Source: Enterococcus canis NBRC 100695 (GTDB lineage Bacteria; Bacillota; Bacilli; Lactobacillales; Enterococcaceae). From it: a stretch of DNA of 64,000 nucleotides. Each line of letters opens with the position of its first letter. The first letter of the stretch is position 1. Both the position numbers and the translations under genes were made by a program. The stretch covers positions 248,001 through 312,000 of the forward strand of contig NZ_BCQJ01000003.1 in the NCBI RefSeq assembly GCF_001544375.1, in the 5' to 3' direction. The notes under the pieces were generated by a model, which was not told the origin of the DNA, ran no database searches, and saw nothing but the letters and a program-made list of their open reading frames with translations. This document shows positions 45,678 through 54,459 of the stretch, in pieces.

Positions 45678-48600
45678 GAATGTTTCTCGGATTGATTCCT
45701 TCCTTACTGATATAATATGGATTCCCCAATATGTTGGTATTCACTTTTAATAGTCTATATCCATTCCGTGTAAATTTTTTAACAAATTGACCATTAGGAG
45801 TTACCTGACCATAAAAACTGACAATTTCTTTAGAATCGAATTTTGTTTTCTCAATTGGTTTTAGCTCCACGTATCCTTTCTTCGTGGGTATTGTTCTAGA
45901 TCCAAACAACAGTTCAACTGATTCATCACTATTAGTGTCTATAACTTTAATGCGATCACCACGATATAATGACATCATGAACTCTGAATTATCAGCAACT
46001 CCTTCTTCTCTTTGTATTTCTTTATATCGCTCATTTGTAATTCCATAATTTCCATTCAGATACTGCATATCACTGTACTTGATTCCCATGATTTCATATT
46101 CTTTAGTTTCTTGATTGAAATAAACATCCGTTCGCCAAGGTTTCAATGATTGCAAAACAACTTTCTTATTTTTAGCTGTTTGTGGAGTGATATCTATCGC
46201 AGAGCCCATCTTACTGTCATAATATTTAACTGATTTTATAGCAGGTCCATTGTTTCTTTTCGCAAATTTTGTAATAGGACCTTTTTCACGACGATATAGT
46301 TCAAAAGGACTAATTGGAATTCTCTTTACTCTTCCGTTATCTTGTTGAACTTCTTCAAAGTCGGGATACTCTTTTAGAACTTTTTCTAATTTTTCAAAGG
46401 TCATAGGATCAAGTTGTTGCATCAAGAATTTCGACTTATCTTTATCGTAGATTTTTTTAAAGTTCTCATATTCTTTAGTATCATATATATCCTTAATCTT
46501 TCCTAAGACGTAGTTTTGTGGCTCCTTGTCTTTGCCAACTTTTGCAGAGCGAGTTGCATAAATCGTAGCATCACTAACTTTACGATTCATTTTTTTGTCC
46601 ACCTGATGATGAAATTTTATTTTATTTTCCATCACTGCGATATCTTCTAACAAACTTGCGTATGGTAGTTGGTACATCTCTTCTTGGTAAACCTTATCAG
46701 TTAATATTTCTCCCGTTTTTATATCAACGACATTCTCATTTACTTTCATTGGGATGATCTCAGCATTTCGCTCCCACAATTTTAACATTGGAGAAACAGC
46801 AATGATTGTGGCATCTACTGCATGATGATGATGCGTTTCTCTAGATTTATTCAATCGCCAAGTTTCCCTTAATTTACTAGTGAACTTCCCTCTAATTACG
46901 GTCACCTTTGTATCTAATTGCTTGCTGCGAGTAAATTGTTGCAACTCATTTAAAACAATCCGAGAAGCATATCTAGTATCCACTAAGTTCCGGGCAATAA
47001 ATCTTTTTCGTACTTCAATATCATTGATGTCTTCAGTGAAGAGTAAATTACGCTTCTTAGCTCCTGACATTCTCGAATTACTTTTCAGCATAGCTTGTAA
47101 CGCTGAGAATCCTTGTCCTTTTCCTGATTGCATAAATCCATAAGGCGTTTTTTGTCCCTTTTCTTGGTTCATTTCGCTATAACAAAGTACTTTGTTATTC
47201 TGGCCATCATCATAAGAAATAGATAAGGGAATAACATGGTCAATTTCGAAAAGATGATCTGTCCAGAACAAATCTTCTGCAGCAATCGTTTTGCCAGAAT
47301 ATGGGCATTTTCCTAGTTGCTGGTACCATAAGCGAATCTTCATACGAAGTTTTCTACGTTTATAGATTTGATTCTCAAGCTGTGAGTCACTAACCCCAGC
47401 CAATTCTTGAAATTCTTTTAAGGATTTTTCTTTCTCTGCCTCATTCTCTTTTTGAAATTTCTGTGCTTGTTTTTTCTGTTCTACTTCATCTTCAGCTTCA
47501 TCTCTAGGCATTTCAACAACTAAATAAGCTATATTGGGATACTTTTTAAACAAGCTATTAAAAATATCCATAGCTTGTTTAACTGATTTTCTTACAACAG
47601 GATTATAGATATTTTCAGTTAAATTTTTAACATCTATTTTTGTTTTATTACTATAATCTTGCTTATTTTCATGTAACAATCCTAATTCTGTCAAAATTGT
47701 CATCTGCTCTTTGGAAGAGTTGAGCAGTTCAGGAATTAATAGCTGCATAGTTTTCAAAGAGAAGCGATGCCATTTTTGATTACTGGTTAATTTGAAACTA
47801 TCTTTCGAGTTGATAATCAATTCAATCAAAGTCTCGTCTAAAAATATATAATCTTTTTTTAGTTCTGTTAGTGATCGCCTGATTTCTCCATTTTCTGTAT
47901 TCAATGTCAAAACTCTTCCAAGAATGTCTAAAAAATCTATTGGCCAGTCGTTAATATCAATTTCCTGCTCCAGAAACTTTTTACGTACTTTATAGAAAAT
48001 AGCCATCGAATGTATTTCCGGCTTATCATTGCGGTCAATTCTATAGCCAGAAATATCTGATTCCTCTGCCTTTGCTATTTTTTTAATAAGCTGCATCATA
48101 TTCACTTTTTTAGTTGTTGTCTTTAACTCTTCAATGATGGATAATTTTTGGTCTTTTGTAAGTTTGCCATCTTCTAGAGTTTTTATTTTTAAGTTGTTCA
48201 AATCATTCAATAAATTATAAAGTTGTGCTGTATAAGAATTACCAGCTGCACGAAATTCATTGGGGAAAATTTTATCTTTCCCAATCAATATTTCGAACAG
48301 ATTATCCAACTTTGTTCCATCAGTTCGATAGATTCCGTAATCAGTGCGTGATTTCTCGGAACCTGGTCCCACAAAGTATTCTCGCTTTCGAGATATCAAC
48401 GCTGTTGCTTCTTTAATGAAATTGTCGGTAATTTCTGAGTAATATTCTTTTTGTTTTAATAAAATTAACTCTGCTTCACGAACATAAGCAGTATTGGGAA
48501 ATACATTCATTAAAACAGCTGCATTTTCTTCTTGTAAATCCTTCACTTGACCTCGAATTTTCCCATATTTTTCTAAACGTTCTAATTGAATTTCACCGGG

Positions 48601-49056
48601 GGTTTTTTCCTTTAATAATTTTTGATTGATAGACACACTTTGCTTATAAGATGTCTGATTATCACCTTCCCCCTCAGAATCTTCGAGAGAATAACTAATT
48701 CCCCGCCGCTTTACCAAATGAAGTAGTGCTACAGACAATTCTTCCTTTGAAAGTTGTTCATTTAGTCCTCTAACTCGCAGCTCGTATGGCGTGACCAGTT
48801 GGTTCAATTTAGCTATCCTAAAACCATTTTCTTCTAATAGTATCTTCAAGTCACTAATCCGATTTTTACGGCGTCTTAATAATCTTCGGGCCTGCCGAAA
48901 AGATCTCCGCTCTTCATTTTTAGAAGCAGTACCACTTGGAAAAATACTAACACCTGTTTCAAGTATTTTCCCACTCTGTTTACTCACAACTGACCATCCT
49001 ACAGAAGCAATTCCAATGTCAAAACCAATATTGACCAGTTCCTTATTTTGTTTCAT
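45655..49056 (-). CDS. cas9: Cas9, type II-A, compact S. thermophilus CRISPR1-like
   Basis: A 1133-residue RNA-guided DNA endonuclease. RuvC-I catalytic D13 (IGFDIGIASVGW); arginine-rich bridge helix about 50-70; RuvC-II E515 (VVEMPRDE); HNH with D606, H607 (EIDHVIPLS) and N630 (NQEKGQ); RuvC-III H745 and D748 (HHHAVDA); a PAM-interacting C-terminus follows. All catalytic residues are present, so it should be active. Length and tracrRNA type match the CRISPR1 Cas9 of S. thermophilus rather than the 1370-residue type. The PAM cannot be read from this window. GAGGAG precedes the ATG. Confidence 0.98.
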   Translation of the reverse strand: MKQNKELVNIGFDIGIASVGWSVVSKQSGKILETGVSIFPSGTASKNEERRSFRQARRLLRRRKNRISDLKILLEENGFRIAKLNQLVTPYELRVRGLNEQLSKEELSVALLHLVKRRGISYSLEDSEGEGDNQTSYKQSVSINQKLLKEKTPGEIQLERLEKYGKIRGQVKDLQEENAAVLMNVFPNTAYVREAELILLKQKEYYSEITDNFIKEATALISRKREYFVGPGSEKSRTDYGIYRTDGTKLDNLFEILIGKDKIFPNEFRAAGNSYTAQLYNLLNDLNNLKIKTLEDGKLTKDQKLSIIEELKTTTKKVNMMQLIKKIAKAEESDISGYRIDRNDKPEIHSMAIFYKVRKKFLEQEIDINDWPIDFLDILGRVLTLNTENGEIRRSLTELKKDYIFLDETLIELIINSKDSFKLTSNQKWHRFSLKTMQLLIPELLNSSKEQMTILTELGLLHENKQDYSNKTKIDVKNLTENIYNPVVRKSVKQAMDIFNSLFKKYPNIAYLVVEMPRDEAEDEVEQKKQAQKFQKENEAEKEKSLKEFQELAGVSDSQLENQIYKRRKLRMKIRLWYQQLGKCPYSGKTIAAEDLFWTDHLFEIDHVIPLSISYDDGQNNKVLCYSEMNQEKGQKTPYGFMQSGKGQGFSALQAMLKSNSRMSGAKKRNLLFTEDINDIEVRKRFIARNLVDTRYASRIVLNELQQFTRSKQLDTKVTVIRGKFTSKLRETWRLNKSRETHHHHAVDATIIAVSPMLKLWERNAEIIPMKVNENVVDIKTGEILTDKVYQEEMYQLPYASLLEDIAVMENKIKFHHQVDKKMNRKVSDATIYATRSAKVGKDKEPQNYVLGKIKDIYDTKEYENFKKIYDKDKSKFLMQQLDPMTFEKLEKVLKEYPDFEEVQQDNGRVKRIPISPFELYRREKGPITKFAKRNNGPAIKSVKYYDSKMGSAIDITPQTAKNKKVVLQSLKPWRTDVYFNQETKEYEIMGIKYSDMQYLNGNYGITNERYKEIQREEGVADNSEFMMSLYRGDRIKVIDTNSDESVELLFGSRTIPTKKGYVELKPIEKTKFDSKEIVSFYGQVTPNGQFVKKFTRNGYRLLKVNTNILGNPYYISKEGINPRNILDTGFKG

Positions 49057-49161
49057 TTACAAATCATCTCCTCGTAAATAAAGTGTACCGACTAAAAGTA
49101 GGTAGATGAATATTGATAATTAGGCGACGAGTATTACCTTTAACCGTGACTCTATTCCACA

Positions 49162-49190
49162 AGAATATTTATTGTTTAAATTCAAGTGAA
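49162..49190 (-). promoter_or_regulatory. Candidate cas9 promoter
   Basis: Minus strand TTCACT (49185-49190), 17-base spacer, TATTCT (49162-49167), each four of six matches to consensus. It would give a leader of about 100 bases before cas9. Weak. Confidence 0.35.
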
Positions 49191-49227
49191 TCTTTCAGCC
49201 AGAAGCATAAACTGAGTTTTTTTCGAT

Positions 49228-49272
49228 CTAATTGGCCCTACAGCCAAACCAGGCTATATCATTTTTATTCAT
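49228..49272 (-). CDS. Possible 14-codon leader peptide ORF upstream of cas9
   Basis: ATG at 49270-49272 follows AAGGAGG at seven to eight bases and opens MNKNDIAWFGCRAN before a TAG stop. The ribosome binding site is stronger than that of cas9 itself. The ORF lies between the solitary repeat-like sequence and the candidate cas9 promoter. Whether it is translated is unknown. Confidence 0.3.
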   Translation of the reverse strand: MNKNDIAWFGCRAN

Positions 49273-49294
49273 TGGAGCGTCCTCCTTGTATATT

Positions 49295-49326
49295 GTTACT
49301 TACTGATTTTATGAGAGTACAAATTT
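49295..49326 (-). repeat. Solitary degenerate CRISPR repeat upstream of cas9
   Basis: The minus strand reads TTGTACTCTCATAAAATCAGTA, matching the array repeat at 22 of 26 bases across its core and diverging at both ends. It is in the same orientation as the array repeats, about 240 bases upstream of the cas9 start. No second copy or spacer structure adjoins it. Confidence 0.8.
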
Positions 49327-49440
49327 AATAAATGATTTTAGTTAAGAATAAAGCATAAATAGAATCATTTATCCACCAGATTGTTACTTATCGCCCTTAA
49401 TCGAACACTATCCCTTTCTAAAAGTCGGTATATTTTAAGT
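49327..49440. other. AT-rich intergenic stretch without a gene
   Basis: Nothing coding is evident. An 11-base direct repeat, ATTGTTACTTA, occurs here at 49379 and again at 49292 inside the edge of the solitary CRISPR-like repeat. Confidence 0.5.
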
Positions 49441-49626
49441 TTAACAATCTTTTATAAATTAATCGATAACAAATTAAAACGGTTTCATAAATATTTTTGC
49501 TTTTATCATACTCATTTTAGTCCGCTCTTGGAATCTGGTGCTTGGATTAAAGAAGTATAAGTTTGATTAGGCCATACCGATATTAAAACGACCATAGATA
49601 TCTACACCCGTGTGACGAAAGTATGA
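49441..49626 (+). pseudogene. Relic of a tyrosine recombinase (phage/ICE integrase) C-terminus
   Basis: One frame encodes THFSPLLESGAWIKEV, two stop codons (TAA 49558, TGA 49564), then LGHTDIKTTIDIYTRVTKV and a natural stop (49624-49626). Both segments are the hallmark C-terminus of tyrosine recombinases, including the catalytic tyrosine in IYTRVT and the HTH motif histidine; the frame can be followed weakly back to about 49441. The catalytic core upstream is missing. It is a decayed mobile-element gene. Confidence 0.82.
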
Positions 49627-49636
49627 TCAAAACAAA

Positions 49637-49668
49637 AAAAACCGACTATCCTTGTAAGATAGTCGGTT
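49637..49668 (-). terminator. Terminator of rpmE2
   Basis: Minus strand AACCGACTATC - TTACAAG - GATAGTCGGTT followed by a long T run, 25 bases after the rpmE2 stop codon. Confidence 0.92.
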
Positions 49669-49693
49669 AAACATTCTTGATAGATTGTTTTGA

Positions 49694-49957
49694 TTACTCC
49701 GCAGCGTTTGTGTCTTTGAGACCGTATTTTTTGTTGAAACGGTCCACACGTCCGTCTGCTTGTGTGAATTTTTGACGTCCTGTGTAGAAAGGATGTGAGT
49801 CTGAAGTAACTTCGACACGGATCAATGGGTAAGTATTGCCATCTTCCCACTCAACAGTTTCTTGAGATCCTTTAGTAGAACCTGACAAGAATTTAAAACC
49901 TGTTGTAGAGTCCATGAAGACTACTGGATGGTAATCCGGATGAATATCTGCTTTCAT
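49694..49957 (-). CDS. rpmE2: Ribosomal protein bL31, type B
   Basis: An 87-residue protein of the large ribosomal subunit. It lacks the CxxC zinc motif of type A L31, as expected of the type B form made under zinc limitation or as the only form in many lactic acid bacteria. [16 protein letters not shown] and [10 protein letters not shown] are diagnostic. It has its own promoter directly behind rho. Confidence 0.97.
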   Translation of the reverse strand: MKADIHPDYHPVVFMDSTTGFKFLSGSTKGSQETVEWEDGNTYPLIRVEVTSDSHPFYTGRQKFTQADGRVDRFNKKYGLKDTNAAE

Positions 49958-50029
49958 GTCTTTTTCGCTCCTTTGCCCTGAGTCATTTGCTGAATCAGAG
50001 TTGATTTTTTCAAAATTTACAACAGTACT

Positions 50030-50058
50030 ATAATAGCATGGATCAATTCGTCATGCAA
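50030..50058 (-). promoter_or_regulatory. rpmE2 promoter
   Basis: Minus strand TTGCAT (50053-50058), 17-base spacer, TATTAT (50030-50035). The -35 box directly abuts the rho stop codon. Confidence 0.8.
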
Positions 50059-51348
50059 TTATCTTTTGGGATTTCTTTTGCTTTTTCCAAAGTGTACATC
50101 TTGAAAGGCTTGGAATAATTCTTTGTTGGTTTTCGTCTTTTTCAAGAACTGGATGAATTGCTCGGTATATTCTAAAGAATCCCCGCGCATATTGTTCCGC
50201 AATTTCCAAGTTTCCTCAAGCTGTTGCGCACTCATTAGCAGTTCTTCTTTACGAGTACCGGATTTTTTGATGTCGATTGCTGGGAATAGACGGCGTTCTG
50301 CGAGTTCACGGGAAAGGTGTAATTCCATGTTACCTGTTCCTTTGAATTCTTCATAGATGACATCATCCATTCGGCTGCCGGTATCAACAAGGGCTGTTGC
50401 CAGGATTGTTAAGGAGCCACCTTCTTCGATATTGCGGGCGGCACCAAAAAAGCGTTTTGGTTTATAAAAAGCCGCTGGGTCAATCCCGCCGCTTAAGGTG
50501 CGGCCGCTAGGCGGAACGACTAAATTATACGCACGGGCCAGACGGGTAATACTATCCATCAAAATCACAACATCCCGCTTGTCTTCTACTAAGCGCATCG
50601 CCCGTTCCAAAACGAGTTCTGATACGCGAGTATGGTTTTGCGGTTGTTGGTCAAATGTTGAATACACCACATCCCCTTTGACGCTGCGTTCCAAATCCGT
50701 CACTTCTTCTGGACGTTCATCAATGAGCAGCATAATCAGCTCAACATCTGGATGGTTATCGGTAATGCCATTGGCGATTTCTTTAAGAATACTGGTTTTA
50801 CCCGCTTTAGGCGGTGCTACAATCAAGCCCCGTTGGCCAAAGCCAACCGGTGCAAAAAGATCAATCATGCGGGTTGCTAGGCGACCTGGTTTTGATTCCA
50901 ATTTTAATTGTCGATCTGGGTAAAGGGCCGTTAAGGCTGGAAAATGCGGACGTTCTTTGGCTTCTTCGGGATCTTTCCCGTTAACGGACTCTACGTGCAT
51001 TAAGCCGTAATACCGTTCGGATTCTTTCGGTGGTCGCGCTTTTCCGGCCACTTTATCCCCATTTCGTAAGCCAAAGCGGCGAATTTGTGAAGAAGAAATA
51101 TAAATATCTTCGGCACTTGGACCGTAATTAATGGGCCGCAAAAAGCCAAAGCCTTCTTGGCCGACGATATCCAAAATACCTTCCATGAAGAAAAAGCCTT
51201 GCTTTTCAGCCTGCGCTCGAATCACGGCTAAAGCTAATTCCTTCTTATTCATTTGACTGTAATAAGGGATCTTGAACTCTTTCGCATATTGATAAATTTC
51301 TTTCAAGGTACGATTTTCAAGCTCCGCCATTGTTAAATAGTCACTCAT
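50059..51348 (-). CDS. rho: Transcription termination factor Rho
   Basis: A 429-residue hexameric RNA helicase. The N-terminal helix-rich domain and cold-shock-like RNA-binding fold ([20 protein letters not shown]) precede the ATPase with Walker A APPKAGKT, Walker [13 protein letters not shown] and the Q/R-loop region. Full length. Its start overlaps the murA stop as ATGA. Confidence 0.98.
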   Translation of the reverse strand: MSDYLTMAELENRTLKEIYQYAKEFKIPYYSQMNKKELALAVIRAQAEKQGFFFMEGILDIVGQEGFGFLRPINYGPSAEDIYISSSQIRRFGLRNGDKVAGKARPPKESERYYGLMHVESVNGKDPEEAKERPHFPALTALYPDRQLKLESKPGRLATRMIDLFAPVGFGQRGLIVAPPKAGKTSILKEIANGITDNHPDVELIMLLIDERPEEVTDLERSVKGDVVYSTFDQQPQNHTRVSELVLERAMRLVEDKRDVVILMDSITRLARAYNLVVPPSGRTLSGGIDPAAFYKPKRFFGAARNIEEGGSLTILATALVDTGSRMDDVIYEEFKGTGNMELHLSRELAERRLFPAIDIKKSGTRKEELLMSAQQLEETWKLRNNMRGDSLEYTEQFIQFLKKTKTNKELFQAFQDVHFGKSKRNPKR

Positions 51349-52616
51349 GCGTTCTCCTCTTTGATCATTTGAATATCCGCACCTAAAGCAGTCAGTTTTT
51401 CAATAATATGATCGTAGCCTCGCAAAATGTAATCCACGTTGAAAATTGTCGTTGTGCCTTCTGCCATCAAGCCAGCCGTGACTAAGCACGCACCCGCCCG
51501 CAAATCACTAGCTACAACTTCGGCGCCGTGTAGCTTTGCAGGGCCATTAACGATAATCATGTTCCCTTCTACCGTAGCGTCAGCTCCCATCCGCACAAGC
51601 TCCGGAATATGATTGACCCGTTTTGAATAAATCGTGTCAATGATTTCACCAGTCCCCGTGGCTTTCAATAATAAAGGTGTGATGGGTTGTTGGAGATCCG
51701 TCGCAAAGCCTGGGTAAGGATAGGTTTTAACATTGGCCATCTTTAAATCAGGAGAAGGATGAACGGTAATGACATCTTCCTCAATTGTCATCTTAACGCC
51801 CATTTCGTCTAATTTTGCGATGAAGCTTTCTAAATGCTCATAAATCACGTTGCGAACTTTGATGCCTTTGCCGGTACCACAGGCCGCCGCAATCGCTAAA
51901 TAAGTCCCCGCCTCAATTCGGTCTGGAATGATAGAGTGGTGGCAGCCATGTAATTCAGTGACTCCCTCGATTCGAATTTCATTTGTTCCTGCCCCGCGGA
52001 TGTTAGCCCCCATATTATTCAATAAGGTGGCGACATCAATAATCTCTGGTTCCCGCGCGGCATTTTCAATAATGGTCCGTCCTTTAGCTTTCACGGCAGC
52101 CAGCATCACATTGATAGTCGCCCCAATCGATACCATATCCATAAAAATACGAGTACCAGTTAAGCCTTCTTCAGAACGTAGATACATCGCGCCATGTTCA
52201 TTATTTACCGTTGCCCCTAGCGCTTCAAACCCTTTTACGTGTAAATCAATGGGACGCGGGCCTAAATAGCAGCCCCCCGGTAAACCTACCACGCCTTCGC
52301 CAAATTTACCCAACAACGCCCCCATAAAATAGTAGGAAGCGCGCAAGCTGTTGATTTTACCGCTAGGCATAGGTACTGAAACTAAGCCAGTTGGGTCGAT
52401 TTCCATTGTATTGTTTTCAAAGGAGACTTTCGCTCCCATGATTTCTAAAATTTCAATCAAAGAATGGACATCCTTGATATCAGGTACACCTTCTAAGGTC
52501 ACCGGAGAATCTGCTAAAATAGCGGCTGGAATCAGCGCTACTGCACTATTTTTTGCTCCGCTGATGGTTACTTCACCTTCAAGGGGCCGAGCCCCATTAA
52601 TTACGATTTTTTTCAT
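51345..52616 (-). CDS. murA: UDP-N-acetylglucosamine 1-carboxyvinyltransferase
   Basis: A 423-residue enzyme for the first committed step of peptidoglycan synthesis. Substrate residues K22 and N23 (SGAKNSA) and the fosfomycin-binding cysteine C116 ([13 protein letters not shown]) are present, so sensitivity to that drug class at the active site is expected. The order murA-rho-rpmE2 is conserved in Firmicutes, where this copy is usually the second paralogue (murA2/murZ). Confidence 0.95.
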   Translation of the reverse strand: MKKIVINGARPLEGEVTISGAKNSAVALIPAAILADSPVTLEGVPDIKDVHSLIEILEIMGAKVSFENNTMEIDPTGLVSVPMPSGKINSLRASYYFMGALLGKFGEGVVGLPGGCYLGPRPIDLHVKGFEALGATVNNEHGAMYLRSEEGLTGTRIFMDMVSIGATINVMLAAVKAKGRTIIENAAREPEIIDVATLLNNMGANIRGAGTNEIRIEGVTELHGCHHSIIPDRIEAGTYLAIAAACGTGKGIKVRNVIYEHLESFIAKLDEMGVKMTIEEDVITVHPSPDLKMANVKTYPYPGFATDLQQPITPLLLKATGTGEIIDTIYSKRVNHIPELVRMGADATVEGNMIIVNGPAKLHGAEVVASDLRAGACLVTAGLMAEGTTTIFNVDYILRGYDHIIEKLTALGADIQMIKEENA

Positions 52617-52743
52617 TTATATTCACCTAAGTTTATTTAAAATTTGCATATCACGGCAATGTTACCATATTCATACTCGCTAATTTTAACATAGACCATG
52701 CTTTTTCTAAAGCGTTGGCGAATAATCCCTTGGTTTAAAAAGA

Positions 52744-52775
52744 AAAAAACGCCAATCTCTAGATTAGCGTTCCCC
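52744..52775 (-). terminator. Terminator of the sugar locus
   Basis: Minus strand AACGCTAATCT - AGAGATTGGCGTT followed by seven T, directly after the ROK kinase gene. Confidence 0.85.
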
Positions 52776-52785
52776 TCATGCCTCA

Positions 52786-53730
52786 TCAAACCAGTTGCTG
52801 GGTGGTTACTTGGCGATGGATTTGATAGACGGCCCCAATCATACCAGCATCATTTTGTAATTTTGCCGGAAGGACGGGGGCAATCGTTTTATTTTTCAAA
52901 TAGTGGATTGATTCATGTCGATCCATTATTTCGTTTAAACGTACTTGGAAGCGGGCATTAAATTCTTCATTGGAACTAATACCTCCACCAAATAAAATAA
53001 CTTCTGGATCGAAACAACTAATCAAATTCAGCATCCCAATGGATAAATCAGTTAAAAATTGGTCAACGATTTGAATTGCTAACGCTTCGCCGGCCGCTTC
53101 TCGTCGAAAAATCTCACGGGCGTCCCAAATAGCTTCCGCAGCAGCGTCGACTTGTTTTTGTGCCAGATTATATTGGTAACATAAGCCACCCACAGTTGCT
53201 GCCCGTTTATTCCAGGAAACTTCCTCGATGTCTCCTGTTTCTGGCAGTCGGTCGATGATACTCCAGCCAAATTCGCCGGCCATCCCATGGGCTCCACGAA
53301 AAACTTCTCCGTTAATAACGATGCCCCCACCAATGCCAGTTCCCAAAACAAGGCACAAGTAATTGTCCATCCCTTGGGCATTACCAATCCAGCGTTCCGC
53401 AATAGCCGCCGCATTGGCATCATTTTCAATCGAGACGCCAAGACCAGTCAAACGTTCTAGCTCGACCTTAAGATTGGCGCCGTAGAATGGTTTGATAGCA
53501 CCGGCTGTTAACATATAGCCATCTTTTTGAATAATTCCCGGCGCACTGATACCAATCCCATCAATGACGCTATACCGTTTTTGCGCATCTTTCACGATTT
53601 CGTGGAGCTCGTTTAAAAAGGCGGCTAAATCATAATTAGTAGGCATTGCATTTTTTTCTAGAATATTTCCCGCTTCATCTAAAACACCATATTTTACTGT
53701 TGTACCGCCAATGTCAAATCCAATATACAT
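52786..53730 (-). CDS. ROK-family sugar kinase (probable glucokinase)
   Basis: A 314-residue ROK protein without a DNA-binding domain, so a kinase rather than a repressor. The ATP loop is FDIGGTTVKYG and the catalytic region is ENDANAAA. The CxCGxxGC zinc motif common in ROK kinases is missing; the equivalent stretch reads RLPETGDIEEVSW. In this locus it most likely phosphorylates glucose released by GH3. The ATG at 53728-53730 has a weak site (AGAAGTTGAG). It follows yesL-like by four bases. Confidence 0.82.
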   Translation of the reverse strand: MYIGFDIGGTTVKYGVLDEAGNILEKNAMPTNYDLAAFLNELHEIVKDAQKRYSVIDGIGISAPGIIQKDGYMLTAGAIKPFYGANLKVELERLTGLGVSIENDANAAAIAERWIGNAQGMDNYLCLVLGTGIGGGIVINGEVFRGAHGMAGEFGWSIIDRLPETGDIEEVSWNKRAATVGGLCYQYNLAQKQVDAAAEAIWDAREIFRREAAGEALAIQIVDQFLTDLSIGMLNLISCFDPEVILFGGGISSNEEFNARFQVRLNEIMDRHESIHYLKNKTIAPVLPAKLQNDAGMIGAVYQIHRQVTTQQLV

Positions 53731-53734
53731 ATTC

Positions 53735-54358
53735 TCAACTTCTCTCTTCTGTATTCTCATATTGTGCAAAAACTTTTAATATCAGCTTGGCATTTAGGAA
53801 AAAAACCAGACCCGCTCCTACAAACAACCAGGCAAATAATAATTTTGGAAAATAGAATGGGACTAAAACACCACCGATACTTACAAGAAACAATAAAATG
53901 CTGATGGGCAAATGCTTGAGGGATAGAATCATCGCATTCACTACTGTCCCTGAAAGGGTATTGTCAAACCGCGCCGTCAATGGGAACAAATATAAAACGG
54001 TTAAGGCCAAAGCCGTCATCACGATCATCATTACATAATAAGCTAATCGATTGCCCACTAGAAAAGGACGCATAAAGGGAAATATGGCAAAACCGCCCAA
54101 AATCAGACCAATCAGCAGCAACCAGATTTTCGTTGCCGGCCAGAAATTCAGTTTAAATTGATGAAGATATTCTTTGTATAAGATACCCTCACGATAATCC
54201 ACTAATTTGTATGCCGTTCCGTACGCGGCCGTGATTGCTGCCCCGATAGTAACTACCGGCAGACAGGAGATGATGAATAAGCAATTTAGTAGCATTACTT
54301 GATAAATGCGTTCCATCCCACCATAGATTCTGCCTTCTGTGCTAAAAAGTCTTTGCAT
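53735..54358 (-). CDS. YesL-like (DUF624) membrane protein
   Basis: A 207-residue protein with about five membrane helices, starting MQRLFSTEGRIYGGMERIYQ; this N-terminal motif and the position within a carbohydrate ABC importer locus are typical of the YesL/DUF624 family. Function unknown; often co-encoded with LplA/YtcQ-type importers. Confidence 0.85.
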   Translation of the reverse strand: MQRLFSTEGRIYGGMERIYQVMLLNCLFIISCLPVVTIGAAITAAYGTAYKLVDYREGILYKEYLHQFKLNFWPATKIWLLLIGLILGGFAIFPFMRPFLVGNRLAYYVMMIVMTALALTVLYLFPLTARFDNTLSGTVVNAMILSLKHLPISILLFLVSIGGVLVPFYFPKLLFAWLFVGAGLVFFLNAKLILKVFAQYENTEERS

Positions 54359-54421
54359 GTTCCTCTCCCCCTTGTGTCCCTTATGCTTACTCGCTATGTG
54401 CTGAAATAGTTCGTACTATGT

Positions 54422-54450
54422 AAGTGGAGAAGCGTATCACTCCTCCACTT
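54422..54450 (-). other. Intercistronic hairpin after the binding-protein gene
   Basis: Minus strand AAGTGGAG - 13 bases - CTCCACTT forms an eight-base stem with no T run. In this position it may protect the upstream mRNA and raise binding-protein yield. Confidence 0.5.
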
Positions 54451-54459
54451 GAATATCTT

